A DNA stretch of 64,000 nt. Origin: Metopolophium dirhodum. Taxonomy: Eukaryota > Arthropoda > Insecta > Hemiptera > Aphididae. The DNA is taken from the NCBI RefSeq assembly GCF_019925205.1, contig NC_083562.1, positions 10,912,001 through 10,976,000 of the forward strand. The letters are read 5' to 3'. Below are positions 39,195 to 52,549 of the stretch, one piece after another (position 1 is the stretch's first letter; each line of letters starts with the position of its first letter). The notes beneath the pieces are model-generated. The model ran no database searches. It was not told the origin of the DNA and saw nothing but the letters and a program-made list of their open reading frames with translations. The position numbers and the translations under genes are program-made.

Positions 39195-42100
39195 CTGAGT
39201 GGGGGACATAATAATCATAATAATAATAGTATACTAGTAGTAATAATAATAGCAATGAATAGGATAAAAAAATCGTATTCATTGTATTCTATTATGGGGT
39301 GCATTTGTTTCGTGCGTTTTTCTCATGACTAAGCGCCGTTTATATTTACTAAATAATAGCGCATATTATACAAAAGATTTGATTTTTTGATTCGACATAA
39401 TGCGAGCGTGATGACGTGCCTACCAATGCTGCGGCAGGTAATGGGTTCAAAATATAAGAAAGAAAAAAAAAACTATATAAAGAATATCGTTAAATTTGTC
39501 CGTTTGTTTGTTTGTATAATAATTTTACCTCGATCAGACGATATCACATAATATTATACCATCGAGGTATCTGACATTTGTTTTCGTTACAAAATCAATT
39601 CGTTTACTAGTGTGATAAAAATGCATAAAAAACGTGTGACGGACCAATGACGATAATTTAAGAAATAATAGCCCATGGCTACGCCGAGCAATGCGTATAA
39701 TATAATATATAATAACACACGTTTTACTGTCACTGTCCCACGTTCCTTAATTGAATATTGTAATGTACCACATCAAAAAATAATAATAATAATAAAATAA
39801 AAAGTCTAGTAGTACACAGAGGGGGGGGGGGGGGAATCGTATTGTCGGTGTGGAATACTTATACCTTAAATCTTATTATACAGTTTTTATTGTATATAGT
39901 CGCATATGTACCAGCTATATCATATTATATTATTATTATATACTTCTTGTTTTGCAGCCACCGCATCATTACGGGTGTTACGGTAAAAATCATTACGGAA
40001 CAGAATAATTTACTGTTATAAAAAGACGTGTAACCCAATTATAATATAATCATATACTATATGAATGATATACGCATTATAATAATATGTAGATAGGTAC
40101 AAACTTTGATAATACAATAATTATTAAAGGCAGTCAATATTATTACAGTAGTTGGTTCTGATTCAGTCTGTTAATCGCGGTAAACGATATTATTGGGTTA
40201 TAATATTATTTTATACTGAGATCACTCGTGTTTAGAAATCGAAAATTCGTCTTCAACTTCAGTTATTTTGGGTGCACGCATTATGTATGATATAATGTAC
40301 ACAACGACAACAACGGTGCATGCTTGAGTTTCAATAAAATCGCGTAAAAAATCGTCGATGTTTGCGCGTTGAAGGAAAAACAAACATTGTCGAGAGTGTA
40401 ACCTACACATGTATATCGTATGTTTGTACACTAATCAAATTTTTACAAACAATTGTTTTCTCAGAACCGATTAAAAAATATACCAGGCTGTATACATATT
40501 ATATACACGTTAACACTTAAATGTATTTTTCAAGTAGCGTCAGAGTTAAACTTAATAGTTATCAATATAGTGCATCGATTGAAATACAGCATAAAAACAT
40601 GATGTATAATATTATGTATATGGGTACAAGATGTTTTTACAATAAATGTAATAATATTAGAATATGTACACGTTCGGTTAAATAGCCAAAAAAAATAAGA
40701 TTTACGTTGACCAAAATGTAGTTCAATTGAAAAAAAAATGATTTTTTAATTTTTTTTCTTTGAGTAATGATTGCAATTAAAAAATTTAAGTATATTTCTC
40801 TGCAGTCTTCATGGGAAATGACATATCTAGCATGCGGTATCCGCAACCAAGTTTGAATCCATAATGGGTGTAATTATAGTTAAAAATGATTTGACCTGTC
40901 GTTTAATTATTCGATAGACACTTGATAGTACCTATACTGGTGAATATAACCACTGGTTTACTATTAGTATTTTCAAGTAATTAATAACTTTTTTAGGTTA
41001 GGTTTCGTATTGTGCTCGCATTATCCATATTTTTTTTTTATATATGTGTTAGAACCTTTTTTGGAGGAATCGATCATAAATAATATATAAAAAAAAAAAT
41101 AATGTCCCTATAAATAAGAACTCCCCTTAATAACCAGCTCAATAGATGTAACATAATAATATATTATTGATAGGTATTAGCTGGTACGAATGATCACAAA
41201 ACTATGGTAGCAACTACTGTGTATAACTAGTGTAAGTTGTAACTTTAATTACCTAAAATTGCACATATTTTTGGAAATTTCTTTTTAGGCCACTTATTCA
41301 ACGCGTATAGGTACCAATAATGTCTATATTTATTCTATTTTAATGGCGAATTTCGTTGCAGAAACACCCTGTATCTAATATGGTTATTTGATGATTGAAA
41401 TATACACAATTTTATCTACAAACAACAAACAAACAATATCATAAATTATTGGAATCTTGGATTAGGAGAGCACTTTCAGAAATAAAGCGAAGCTACTAAA
41501 ATGTCAAAAACAATCATTTGTAAATAATATTGGTGAAAAAAAATAAAAGATAACCACAATAATTATTATTTGAACACGAATGTGAAGTAGACAAATTGTT
41601 TAAAATACAGATAAAAAAATTACATATTGTATATTATCTTCCCACTCTACTTGTTTAAACATTAAGAAACAGCAATCAGTATAGGTACAACTGTTTTCTC
41701 GGTTTTAAATTAGCGGAAGGACATTCAAATATAATATTGTGTTTTTTTGGATTATGATTAATTATGATATAATAATAGAGTTTTAAAAAATAATAAATAC
41801 AAATCCGGACATGATATAGTTGAGATCAGGTATTGAGCACTCTTCTCGCTCCGCTCAGCTAGGGTAGTGCACTAGTGCAGGTGTGCTGTGATATTAAACA
41901 TTTGAAAGAAATAACAAATCCTTAGTTTTTTTTTATTAAGGCTATAGAAAAACTATTGAAAATTATCTATTCAATGCACCATTTTTACTTAATTTTCATA
42001 TATAATGTAAAGGTTCTTTTTATCAATCTAATAATCGACAAACATATACTGAACGTTATATTAACATTAAAAATGTAATTTCAAACACAAACAATTCTAT

Positions 42101-44431
42101 AAGTACCTATACGAAGATACTCACGTATAACAAAAGCGTTAAGTCACGTTTAAATTTTTTGGTCTTTATATTTTTATTTTACATAATACATTTTATTATT
42201 AGGTAGTTTTAAAAAAATATATTTAATGTTGTAAATACCTATGTAGGTTTATGCATATAATTATCTATTTAATATCTGAATTTTATTTCAAGTGTAATAA
42301 GCTATAATCAAGTTATTTGGAAAATTTTTCCACAGACATTTTTACCTAGATTTGTTTTTGTCGTGACATAACACTCGTGGCTTCAGTGTTGCGATAAACT
42401 GAATTGTATCGTAATTTTTATATAATGGATTCATCATAGATAAAAATTAAAAACAATGAGTTTATGTATAAGTGAAATCCTTACATTATCAAGTAAAAAA
42501 AATAATCAATAATTTACTAAACATACGAAATTTAACGTAAAATCACTTGAAAATTACAATATAAATTACAAACTAAATTATGTGGTAATATGTCTAGTAA
42601 TTACAACATATAATATATATACATATTTTCGTAAAACTTTGCAAATAAATATAATAATGTTATGATTTACTGCATTACTAACATCACAATTATATATTTA
42701 TATGCAATGTAATGTACCTACATGGATTGTTGTAGAGTATAGTTTTAACTATAGATGCCTATAATATAAGTTACACTATTATCGCTATTATTATAATGGC
42801 TATATAGGTTGAAAACCCTCTTCTCTCTCGACGAGTTGCCTGACTGAAAGGTAGGTACTATACATAGATAATATAGACAATACAATTTTATCAATTATTT
42901 GGTTCACTTATACAATTATTGTATGCCTATTTGTATACTAACATGATTAAATAAATACAACATAACACATATTCGTTATAGATATTTAATAATAATTATG
43001 ATAGTAGCTACTTCATATCGGTTATTGATTTTAGGAATTACATTTTAAAATTTCATACTCGTCTTATCACTAATTTCATTTTCATATAAATAATGAATAT
43101 TTGTAATACAAGTGTTATTTTTCATTTTATTTTAGGTATAATTTAATTTCTTGAACATATTAATACATTATATTAAGTTGTTTTATTAATTTACTCTGGT
43201 CTTTGACCGAAATTAAAATAATTATCGACTAGCACTTTTTGATAATTTTTAGGACATATTCTATTCTTTGTAAGTATTCAATTAATACCAAATTCCAATT
43301 TTATTCCACATCGGATAATCGAAAACAAACAAAAGCTTTCTTCAATAATATAACAGTATAATATTATACTAATAAGATACAAAGATAAAGTAATAAGTTT
43401 TTAAAAAATCGGTAAAGTAACAAGTATTAACTATGAGTAGGCGTACATAATTATTAATCATATTTTTTAAGTTCTATGTCTATTCACGATTGGTGTTTCA
43501 CTGTTTCCCATTTCAGTGCCCGAAACAAGAATTTATTGCGGTAGTTATGGAATCTAATTTATGAACTATACAATATTTCTTGTCAAAATTGATTTATATA
43601 CCTAGTTTCATTGAACTTTTATATAAAAAAAATAAATTGTAAATATTAAAGAAGCAATAGAAGCATATTATATATTTTTAGTTTTTTCCTTATAATTTAT
43701 TTAACAATATGTTTAATAATTTTCATTTGATTAACTGTTATGTTAATCATTAACTAAAAATATTATCTGTATGTCAGTTAAGACATAAGAAAGCAAAAAA
43801 TAATTAAATGTATAAAACACAAGTCATTGTGGGTGTATTAATTTCTGTGTACCTGTTCTAGTTAGATAATTTATGATCACAGAAACTTGAAACTTTTAAG
43901 AAAATACAATTTAATATTTTATAATTGTTTTTGTTTATAAATGAGAAATTGTAAAATTTAATTTACAATTTTAAAATGTTGATATATTACTATCCAAGTT
44001 TTATTTTAATTTAATTTTAAAACTGTTGTAATAAGAAGTATGCTGTAATTTATAATATCTTATACTCATAACTATAAGTAATTCGATTTTAAATATTTTA
44101 CACACATTTATTTATTAATAAAAAATAATTGCAATATTCATGCAAAAATATATAGTAAGTATGTAATAGTGTTAATTTTGTTACAAGTCGTGATACATTA
44201 TTGAAGGTGTTACCCAATCCAGATTCAAACACACTTTACATAAATTATTGATAATATAATATGATTATTTATCCAAAAATAAAATAGTTTTCTGGTCTCA
44301 GACAACTCTTAATAATAGCAATTTTAAGAACCATTTCCTATAACTGTAATATTCCAAAAAATATATTATTTTTTATGCATCTGTATGAATTGTGGAGCTG
44401 AAAAATTATCGTAAGGTGTTTATTGTTTTAG
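39195..44431. other. Gene-free stretch upstream of the first GH13 gene
   Basis: AT-rich, with a 14-G homopolymer at 39,821-39,834 and a lone 13-base word, GAAACACCCTGTA, at 41,361-41,373 that resembles the right end of a Tc1/mariner-type element. The promoter and any non-coding first exon of the downstream gene should lie here, but I could not place them. Confidence 0.45.
39821..39834. repeat. Homopolymer of 14 G
   Basis: Fourteen consecutive G residues in an otherwise AT-rich segment, following AAT repeats and AGA. Length is likely to vary between individuals or reads. Confidence 0.9.
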
Positions 44432-44435
44432 ATCA

Positions 44436-47400
44436 ATGTTACACAAAATGACAAAATTATATTGTTGCTGGTTAATATTCTCCGTGGCATTAACGTCCGT
44501 CACCTATGCAGAAGAAGAAATACTTTTTCCAGTCATAGAGTCGAAAGGCGATTGGTGGTCAAACACAATAATATATCAAGTATTTCCAAGATCATTCAAA
44601 GACAGCGACAATGATGGAATTGGTGATTTAAAAGGTATACACTTTAATTTATTGTTAATAATATAGGTACTATTGAACATTATAAAATATAAAAATGATA
44701 TAACATTATCATAATATTAAATGCGTTACTAAGGAATTACTGAAGAACTGGATCACTTTGTCGATCTTGGTATAGAAATTGTATGGATAAATCCGATATT
44801 TAAATCACCCATGTATGACATGGGGTATGATGTAGAAAACTACACGATGATTGATCCTATATTTGGTAGTATGACAGATTTCGAAGAATTAATATCGGAA
44901 ATGAACAAGCGAGGTACCTATTTTAATATAAAAATACTAAATAGAAACTTAATATTGTAATGGAAATAACTATTTTTATTTTTAGGTTTAAAACTTATAA
45001 TAGATTTAGTACCAAATCATTCGAGTAATCAGTGTGAATGGTTTTTAAAGTCGATTAAAAAAGAAGACAAATACGATGAATATTATGTATGGCGTGATGC
45101 CTCAAATCAAGACCAACTCAGTAATTTAACAATCACACCAAAACCTCCAAATAATTGGGTAAATAAAGATGTATTTATTATATTGGCCATTTAATTGGAT
45201 ACAATGGATGGTATATAAACCAAAACTAATTACAAATAATTAATTTTCATACACATAACGAGTGGAGTAGTGGTCATATACATTTCACAAGACATTCAAT
45301 AAATTATAATCATGAATGCTTCCAATTAAAAATAATATTAAATTTACCTAATATGTTTATAGACAGTTTTAAAAATATTTTGCTTCAAGTTTGATGAAAT
45401 TAATAATAAGTATAAGACTTCCTATAATTTCATTTTAAAATCAAAGTATAGTAGATAGTAATTTTTCTAACAAATAAGGGTAATATAACAAACTGCGATG
45501 CACGTGTCTTAAATTGAAAAAAAAAGTTAATAGTTTTCTTAATAATGGTTATTACTTATTTGTGATTAAAATCAATTTAAAAAAAATTGCACGCAATGAT
45601 TTATTGGTTGGTAATTATAAGCCATAATACTTGTAAAAAAATCAGCTTACCTTTAATTCTAAGTCTTAACCTATATGATATAATAATAATAGCTAAGCAA
45701 ATATGGAGGCTCCGCGTGGACATGGAATACTGAACGAAAACAATTCTATTTGCATCAATTTAGTGATAAACAGCCGGATTTAAACTTTAGGAGTCCGGAA
45801 GTTCATAAAGAAATATTGGTAAGTGTTTAATTTAATTATTTTAATCTATAGGTTATCTTATTTTTTGTATCAATTTAAAGAATATTATGGAATTTTGGAT
45901 GGACAAAGGCGTAGCTGGTTTCCGATTTAACGCTGTCGGTAGATTATACGAGGACAAAGATTTTCGAGATGAACCAAAATCGGTTGGCCGAGAAGATTGG
46001 CCTATTTATTATTCTTTGGATCACATATACACACACGATCAACCTGGAGTTATAGATACGGTTATTGAATGGAGAAAATTCATGGACGATTATTCGAAAA
46101 GGAAGAATACATTTCCTAGGTAAATTATTACATGAGTTATATATAATATTATATTAATAATTTAATGCTACAATTATTCGTATAAAAACCCTTAGTAAAT
46201 AATAAAACAAATTTATGTATCAATGTTATCATAAGTAGATACGATTGTTTAAATTTTAGGTGTATAAAAATAATCCAACGAGTTAGTATTTATTTTTTGT
46301 TACGCTTTTTTTTTTATACTTGTACACTATGTACAGGCTTTTAGCTGCAGAAGCACATCACCATGTCTGTGTATTTTCGTTGAGATATTATTTCGGAGAT
46401 GAAAATAATCTTGGCGCCCAAATCCCATTTAATTATCATTTACTGATTCAAGTACGCAAAAAAGATTTAGTATATTCAGTGGATAGAGCAATTAAATTCT
46501 GGTTTGAAGTGATACCGGCGAACAACACACCAAACTGGGTGGTAAGAACTTTTTATATTTATATTTTATTGATTTAAAAAAATCTAATACGGAATAGGCC
46601 GCTAAAAGACTTAGATTAAATATTAAGGATTCAATTATTTTCGTTAGTATTTGTATTAAATGTGAACAGTAAAAATCATTAAAAACCGGGTTAAACGATT
46701 ATTCGATTGATTTATTTTTTTAGATGGAAACCCTAGACACCGATAGGATTTCATCGAAATACGGCTCGGAAATGGTTCAAGTATTTACCGCACTAAAAAT
46801 GTCACTTCCCGGTATTGATGTGACGTATTACGGGAGTGAAATAGGCATGGAAAATGTATATGTGAGACCTGACCAAATTCAAGATTCATATGATTCGGGC
46901 GGTCAGAGGAATATAGAAAGCAGAGATTTTGCTAGGAGTCCTATGCAATGGAATGGTAGATCCAATGCAGGTGCGTAAATAATAGTCATAATGACTTGCA
47001 TTGTGCGAAAGTTCATTAGATCTAATATATCAAAAATAAATCATCAAACACAGAAAACCTCGTATTATGATTCCTATAATCCTATATAGTACGTGTAGGA
47101 TGGGAAATAATAATAGCTAATATCGATTTACATAATATAATGTGTATTGTAATTCATTACGTTACGAAAAACATTTAATCAATACGTCTTTTCAATTAAC
47201 AGACATTTCGACTAATTATTACATTATTTATTAAAAAAAAAAAAAAAATCAAACAACTACAAACAGTTATACAAAATTGAAAATTTCCGATAGTAATTAA
47301 CTATAATTAAACCAATAGATATTACAAAAATATTATCGGAATTGAGTGTTGTTCTATAGTATTTATAAAACATTATAAACTCTGACATTTGAATTATGGT

Positions 47401-48392
47401 TGATTAATTTGTGGTAAAAGTTATAATAATGGTTTTGTAATATTAAATGGAAGTAGATACAATCACGTCTAAAACTAAAAACGAAAATAATAAATACACT
47501 TTTTCTAAAAATTCATTCAATAATTTGTTAATAATTCAAAAATGTTTGATTTTAGTTTATAAGACTTGTGAATTAATTTGATAATAACACTTAATTTGTT
47601 GGATGTCTTTAAGGATTTACTGAAGCAAAAAAGTCGTGGTTACCTATAAATCCAAATTATTACAAAATAAACGTCGAAGAACAGAAAAAAATACCTACCA
47701 GCAATTACAATTTTTACAAAAAAATGTCTCAACTTCGAAGAACTGATACTTTGAAATATGGCGATCTTGAATCGTACAATATACCTGATTCGGTATACAT
47801 AATCAAAAGGTTATTTTCGTGTCAAATAAAATAATCCCATCGGTATAATTTCAACTATTCTCAAACTATATTGGTTCTTTAGATCGTTACCCGGACACGA
47901 AACGTATCTGGTAGTAATGAACTTTGGAAGTGAAACCGAGACGGTCATCTTATCTACAGTTATAAGGAACCTAAAAAAAAAACTGCACGTCTATTTGGGC
48001 AGCGAAAATTCAGCATATAGCCGAAGGTATTCGTTTTAATGTGTTATTAAAGCTTATACGATATACTACCTAATCTGTAATATTTATCAATACATTTCAT
48101 TCAAAATAATATTGTTTTAACATTGCAGTCAAAACGCGCATTTTGTAATGATAAAATATTATGTAATATTGGATCTTATTTGATTTATTTCAGCGATACC
48201 GTGTCCACGATTTCCATAGTTGACAAACCGTTGCACCTTCGACCACAATCGGTCGTCGTGTTGACCGATAATTTAATAAATGTCAATGAGTTCAAGAATA
48301 ATGCTTTCAGTTACAGGCAATACAACTCTTCATACATAAGTCTTCTGTGTGTCATACTACTGACAGGATATTATGTTGGATTACGTAATTAG
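44436..48392 (+). CDS. GH13 maltase/sucrase-like protein, complete, predicted catalytically impaired
   Basis: Ten exons join into 635 codons: 44436-44634, 44734-44913, 44986-45158, 45693-45818, 45881-46119, 46337-46541, 46724-46970, 47614-47809, 47883-48026, 48194-48392. Every junction has GT/AG and keeps frame. The family hydrolyses alpha-glucosides, including sucrose, at the insect gut surface. Seen in order: hydrophobic signal peptide (residues about 1-25); WWSNTIIYQVFPRSFKDS; Ca-loop-like DSDNDGIGD; SPMYDMGYD; region I DLVPNH (133-138); region V QPDLN (211-215); region II GFRFNAV (239-245); region III AAEA with acid/base Glu311; region IV METLDTDR (375-382); and a hydrophobic C-terminal tail (SLLCVILLTGYYVG) suited to a membrane or GPI anchor. 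Length fits the family. Two key residues differ: the nucleophile Asp is Asn243, and the His before the third acid (Asp379) is Leu378. Hydrolysis is therefore probably lost, though the frame is intact. The exon holding the ATG begins after a TTGTTTTAG acceptor (44,431), which implies an upstream untranslated exon. Confidence 0.93.
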
Positions 48393-48451
48393 TCGAATTC
48401 ACTAATAACTTAAACAACAAAATTCTTTTTTTTTTCAATTATATTTGTAAA

Positions 48452-48457
48452 AATAAA
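48452..48457 (+). terminator. Polyadenylation signal AATAAA of the first GH13 gene
   Basis: AATAAA lies 60 bases after the stop codon at 48,390-48,392, at a normal distance for a short 3' untranslated region. In AT-rich DNA the hexamer can occur by chance. Confidence 0.5.
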
Positions 48458-49412
48458 TGTTATCTACTGACTAACGTTTATATTTGTTTTAATTTGATTA
48501 TATTTCAAAATTTCAAAAATTCAAAAATTCTAGTGTGCTAGTATCATTGAGTTAAATAATTTATCTATGTGTTATCAATTCAATATACCTACACGTCCTA
48601 CAGACTCGTATTCAGTGAAATAATAGGTTAGGTCTTACTCGTCTCAGGTGGGTACGCTGTTATATTAGCCGTCGGGTAATATGTATTTTACCGTAAACCT
48701 GTATTTTATTTATTCATACAATATAATAATTACACATATATACTTTAGTCTATGGACAATTTGACAACAATTAATACAATAAACTTTGTGTCTTCTAGCT
48801 CAAATAGGTATCTATTAAATAAAAAAATTAAGAATTGAAGATTGTAAGCTTTATTCTAAATTTCATCAAGAATATTTTACTCTAAAAACTTAATTTTAGT
48901 ATAATCACTACGTTGAAAAAGCGTTATAATATGTCAAATAAATTAAATTGAAACACTTATTAAATATTTAATTTATTGAAGTTTATACTCTAATAAAGAT
49001 TAAACTATACATTATTTTTATTATACATTAAAAAATAACGTTTTGTAATTAAATCACTGTAATCAGATTTAAACCTGGTCAGGTTTATTATTTATTACAA
49101 TTAATTATATATGTATACTATTTAGAATGTAAGTGCCTAGGTACTTAGAACATATACCAGGTATAAGTAATGAGAAAAAACGAGGGAAAAAATAAATAAA
49201 AAAAGGTAGAAGTAGGTACCAATTTAATATATTTTTTAGAATAAAACTTTAAAACCATATAGACATAATATAGCATGGTTAAATAAAAGAAAATATTTTT
49301 GATAATAAAAGAAAAAAGAGAATACAACAACGTTGTTTATTACTAAAATAAAACTAATAATAATTCATTCCAAAAAACGTAATCAGAACGTTCTGGTTAG
49401 TGTATTGTTGTA

Positions 49413-49446
49413 AATACATACTATATAATAATACATACTATATAAT
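49413..49446. repeat. 17-bp tandem duplication
   Basis: AATACATACTATATAAT occurs twice head to tail without a gap. It is a small local duplication in AT-rich intergenic DNA. Confidence 0.85.
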
Positions 49447-51881
49447 AAAAAATTGTATGCTCAATGCTCATATGAAATTAAATATTACTGAAATCCTTAA
49501 AAGAATCCATTTTATTCTATTATTATTAAAATTAGAGATAATTTATCTATTGCAAAATGTAAAGGTATGATTATTCTCTGGGGCATCTTATATTATGCGA
49601 GCATTTTAAAATTATCATAATTTATGCTTAAAAATTAAAATATCAATAAAATCTTCCGAGATGCCCTATGGATAATAAATAATTATTTTACCTCTAATCG
49701 ATTCACTATAACCTAGTAAAATGGATTATTGTAACCGTAAAATTTGCTATATCGTACGGTTTAAGACGGAGAAAACATGCGGATATGTCGTCCTATTAAT
49801 GTAAAATCATTATACGATTAATACATCTGTACGCACAAGAGGCTTGATATAATGTAATATTACAATTTTTTTTTTAAATGATACGTTTGTATCATTAGGT
49901 AACGTAGGTACATGTAGGTATTAGGTACGTATATACATATATAAAATACTTTTGAATTTAAAAATACTAATTACCTACAAATACAATTTTAATTATGTAT
50001 AGATTAGATGTCATTTAGGTACAAAATTTATGAGATTTTATGTATTTAAAAAATACTTTAAAAACATAAATGTATTATTTTAGTATTAGATAATAAATAT
50101 GTATTATAATAATAATATACCATAAATGTTATTAGTTTGATTTTAACAATAATATACTAATAATAGGTAGTTAAAAAAAAATCGTTTCAACAAATTACAA
50201 CGGAATTTACATAGGTATTAGTTCAAATTATTGTTGATTCTAATAATATTTGATGTATTATTATAATAATAAATTATTTCTGAGAACTAAATTTCACTAC
50301 AAAAAATGTGTTTGAAACGTGGCAAATTTCGTGGTAGAGAATCGTGATTTATAAACGTTGGTTGAATTGTTTTGGTACCAATACTGTATATAGTTAGTTA
50401 AGTTTTAGCTTTAGTTAGTTTTTATTCTGTTTGATAGGTATACGGATCCTCATTATCTACACGTTAGGTACACTATTTATATTAGACTGTTTAGTATTCG
50501 AACGTAATGTAAATCTACTTGTTGAAAATCAGTGTTCAACATTATTATGTTTTGATAATCCGTCAAGTAGTTTGATTTGTTTATTTAATATGAAACGGCT
50601 TGCGGAACAAGTCTACGACTGTTATATCTTTATCGATTCGATGTGCAAATCTCAAGGACGTGACAAAATATCCGCACGATTCATACGTGTCTATAATATT
50701 ATGCACTCTGTTTTCACAGTCACTAAATTTCACTTTTATAATTCATTTTAAAAAAAAAACCAATAATATTATGGGGTCGTACAGATGAGTTTCTTTGAAA
50801 TTTAATTCCTACAATATTTAAAATATTTAATGTAGACTTATAATGTATGTATTATAGAGGCGACACCCAGCTCTAGAATAGAAGTAAGGGCAGGTACAGA
50901 TAAGACACACAAAATAATACAGGACTTTTTGGTCGAGTGGTTCGAGAATGTTCTTCGAAACTAATCCGTACAGTTGATGATAATGAATTTTATTTCGATC
51001 TGAAGAATAGGAGCAAAATAATAATAATTACAACAATTTGATCGTCGCAGACGAAGAAACTTTTTTTTTTTTATATATAACGAATTTTAATTTTAAATTA
51101 AGAGAATTGCTCAATAAAACGACATATTGAGTGTGCGTGTGCGTATATATGTGCAATAAACAGATGTGAGTGAACTGTGACGGTATTAAATTAATTTTTA
51201 ACACCCATCGCAGTGTTTTTAATGAAAGGTAAAGACGTAATGTAATAATAGCATAATAAAATATATAAAATCGTTTTGGATACTCCATTGTTGTTTTATT
51301 CTATAGGTTAATTTAACTGCACAGTATTGAGTTTTTTTTTCCAAATGGGTCACGGACAAGAATTTAGAGATGCGATAGGGGCGATAACAAGTTTCCATTT
51401 GACACATGTCTCGTCGGTATATTATATTATAATGTATACGAATTACGAAAAATTATTATTTTCAACATACAAGCATACCGTATACAATAATTGTTAAGTT
51501 TTAGTACTGTACAATTTTTTTGATCGAATAATAATTGCAATTCGACATTGTGTGGGATGGTCTATTTATTTTAACCGCTATTGTACATTTGTACCAACAT
51601 ACTACGATATAAATAATGATACGAGTTTATGTTGTATCATTGGTTTATATTTTTATTTAAATTAAAACCGTTTTGTACCACGAAAACTTTTTGGTAGTGC
51701 TTATATGAAAAGCTAATAATATAAAATCACCGTCGATACACTTATAGTGTGCGAAGAAATTATAATCGGTTTCACAATATTATCTCGTTGACCTCCTGTT
51801 TAAAGTCACGAATGAAGAAGTTTGTGCAAAATTGAAAAACATAAAATGATCGAAAGGTATTGTCACACAGAACTTACAGTA

Positions 51882-52549
51882 TACAGGGTGATTCACAATA
51901 ATGGTTTTGTATAAAATATGAAATATATGTAATATATTATAGCCTAATATTTATTATACTCAAAAAATATTTACAAATTATAAAATATTATTATTTATTA
52001 TTAAATATGTTACTTACATATTACTTTTAAATTTGGCTATGTACTTTATACACATTATATTTACTATATTTATCATGTTATCATTTACCGTCAGGTGTTA
52101 ATTACAAAAAGTAAGTAAATATCTTAATTACTATAAAAGGTATAACTTAAACAAATAATCATAGCCCATATTAGCCACCATAATAATTATAATAGGTTTA
52201 AATGTATTATAATATATTACATATTATCATGATAGTTATTATCACTTCATAAAGTTTAATAATTCACAAACCACTAATTCGATTTGCATACGTATCAGTA
52301 TTTCAAATAAAATCATTGGTTTAACAAATTACAGTAAAAAAAAAAAAAAAAATGTACTTTTCATTTGAAAAAAATATGTTTGTATCACCGCAGGAAAGGC
52401 ATTACATATATTAGTATTCGGAAATACGTTCTTAGAGTAAGCTTATTCCTAAAAATCATAATAATTTGAATAAATGTATCAGGTGCCTGTAATAGGCAAT
52501 AAAGGATAAAACCTGGGGATAAGCATGCCTGCATATGATTCACCCTGTA
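51882..52549. mobile_element. Non-autonomous Tc1/mariner-type element (MITE-like), 668 bp
   Basis: The left end reads TACAGGGTGATTCA and the right end TGATTCACCCTGTA. These are inverted terminal repeats matching at 13 of 14 positions. Each end is flanked by TA (51,880-51,881 and 52,550-52,551), the target duplicated by Tc1/mariner transposases. The inside is AT-rich with no long frame and no DDE motif, so the element would depend on a transposase made elsewhere. The element type is inferred from the ends and the TA sites; a chance inverted repeat cannot be fully excluded, but a near-perfect 14-base match with correct TA flanks makes it unlikely. Confidence 0.65.

Larger units (their letters stand above)
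48393..51881. other. Intergenic AT-rich stretch
   Basis: No gene is supported between the first GH13 stop and the inverted-repeat element. It holds a 17-bp tandem duplication at 49,413-49,446 and an imperfect hairpin-like pair of segments at about 49,563-49,700 (around GGCATCT and GATGCCC). A 106-codon frame at 50,431 starts at TTG, not ATG, and was not accepted. Confidence 0.5.

Noticed and set aside
45691..45697. Alternative acceptor for exon 4 at CTAAG
   Set aside because: Using the AG at 45,696-45,697 breaks the frame into KYGGSAW. The AG at 45,691-45,692 keeps phase 0 and gives NNW followed by LSKYGGSAW, as expected for the family.
50431..50751. 106-codon frame with a hydrophobic start and six Cys, resembling a small secreted protein
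   Set aside because: The frame opens with TTG rather than ATG, and the first ATG comes after the hydrophobic part, so no signal peptide would be made.
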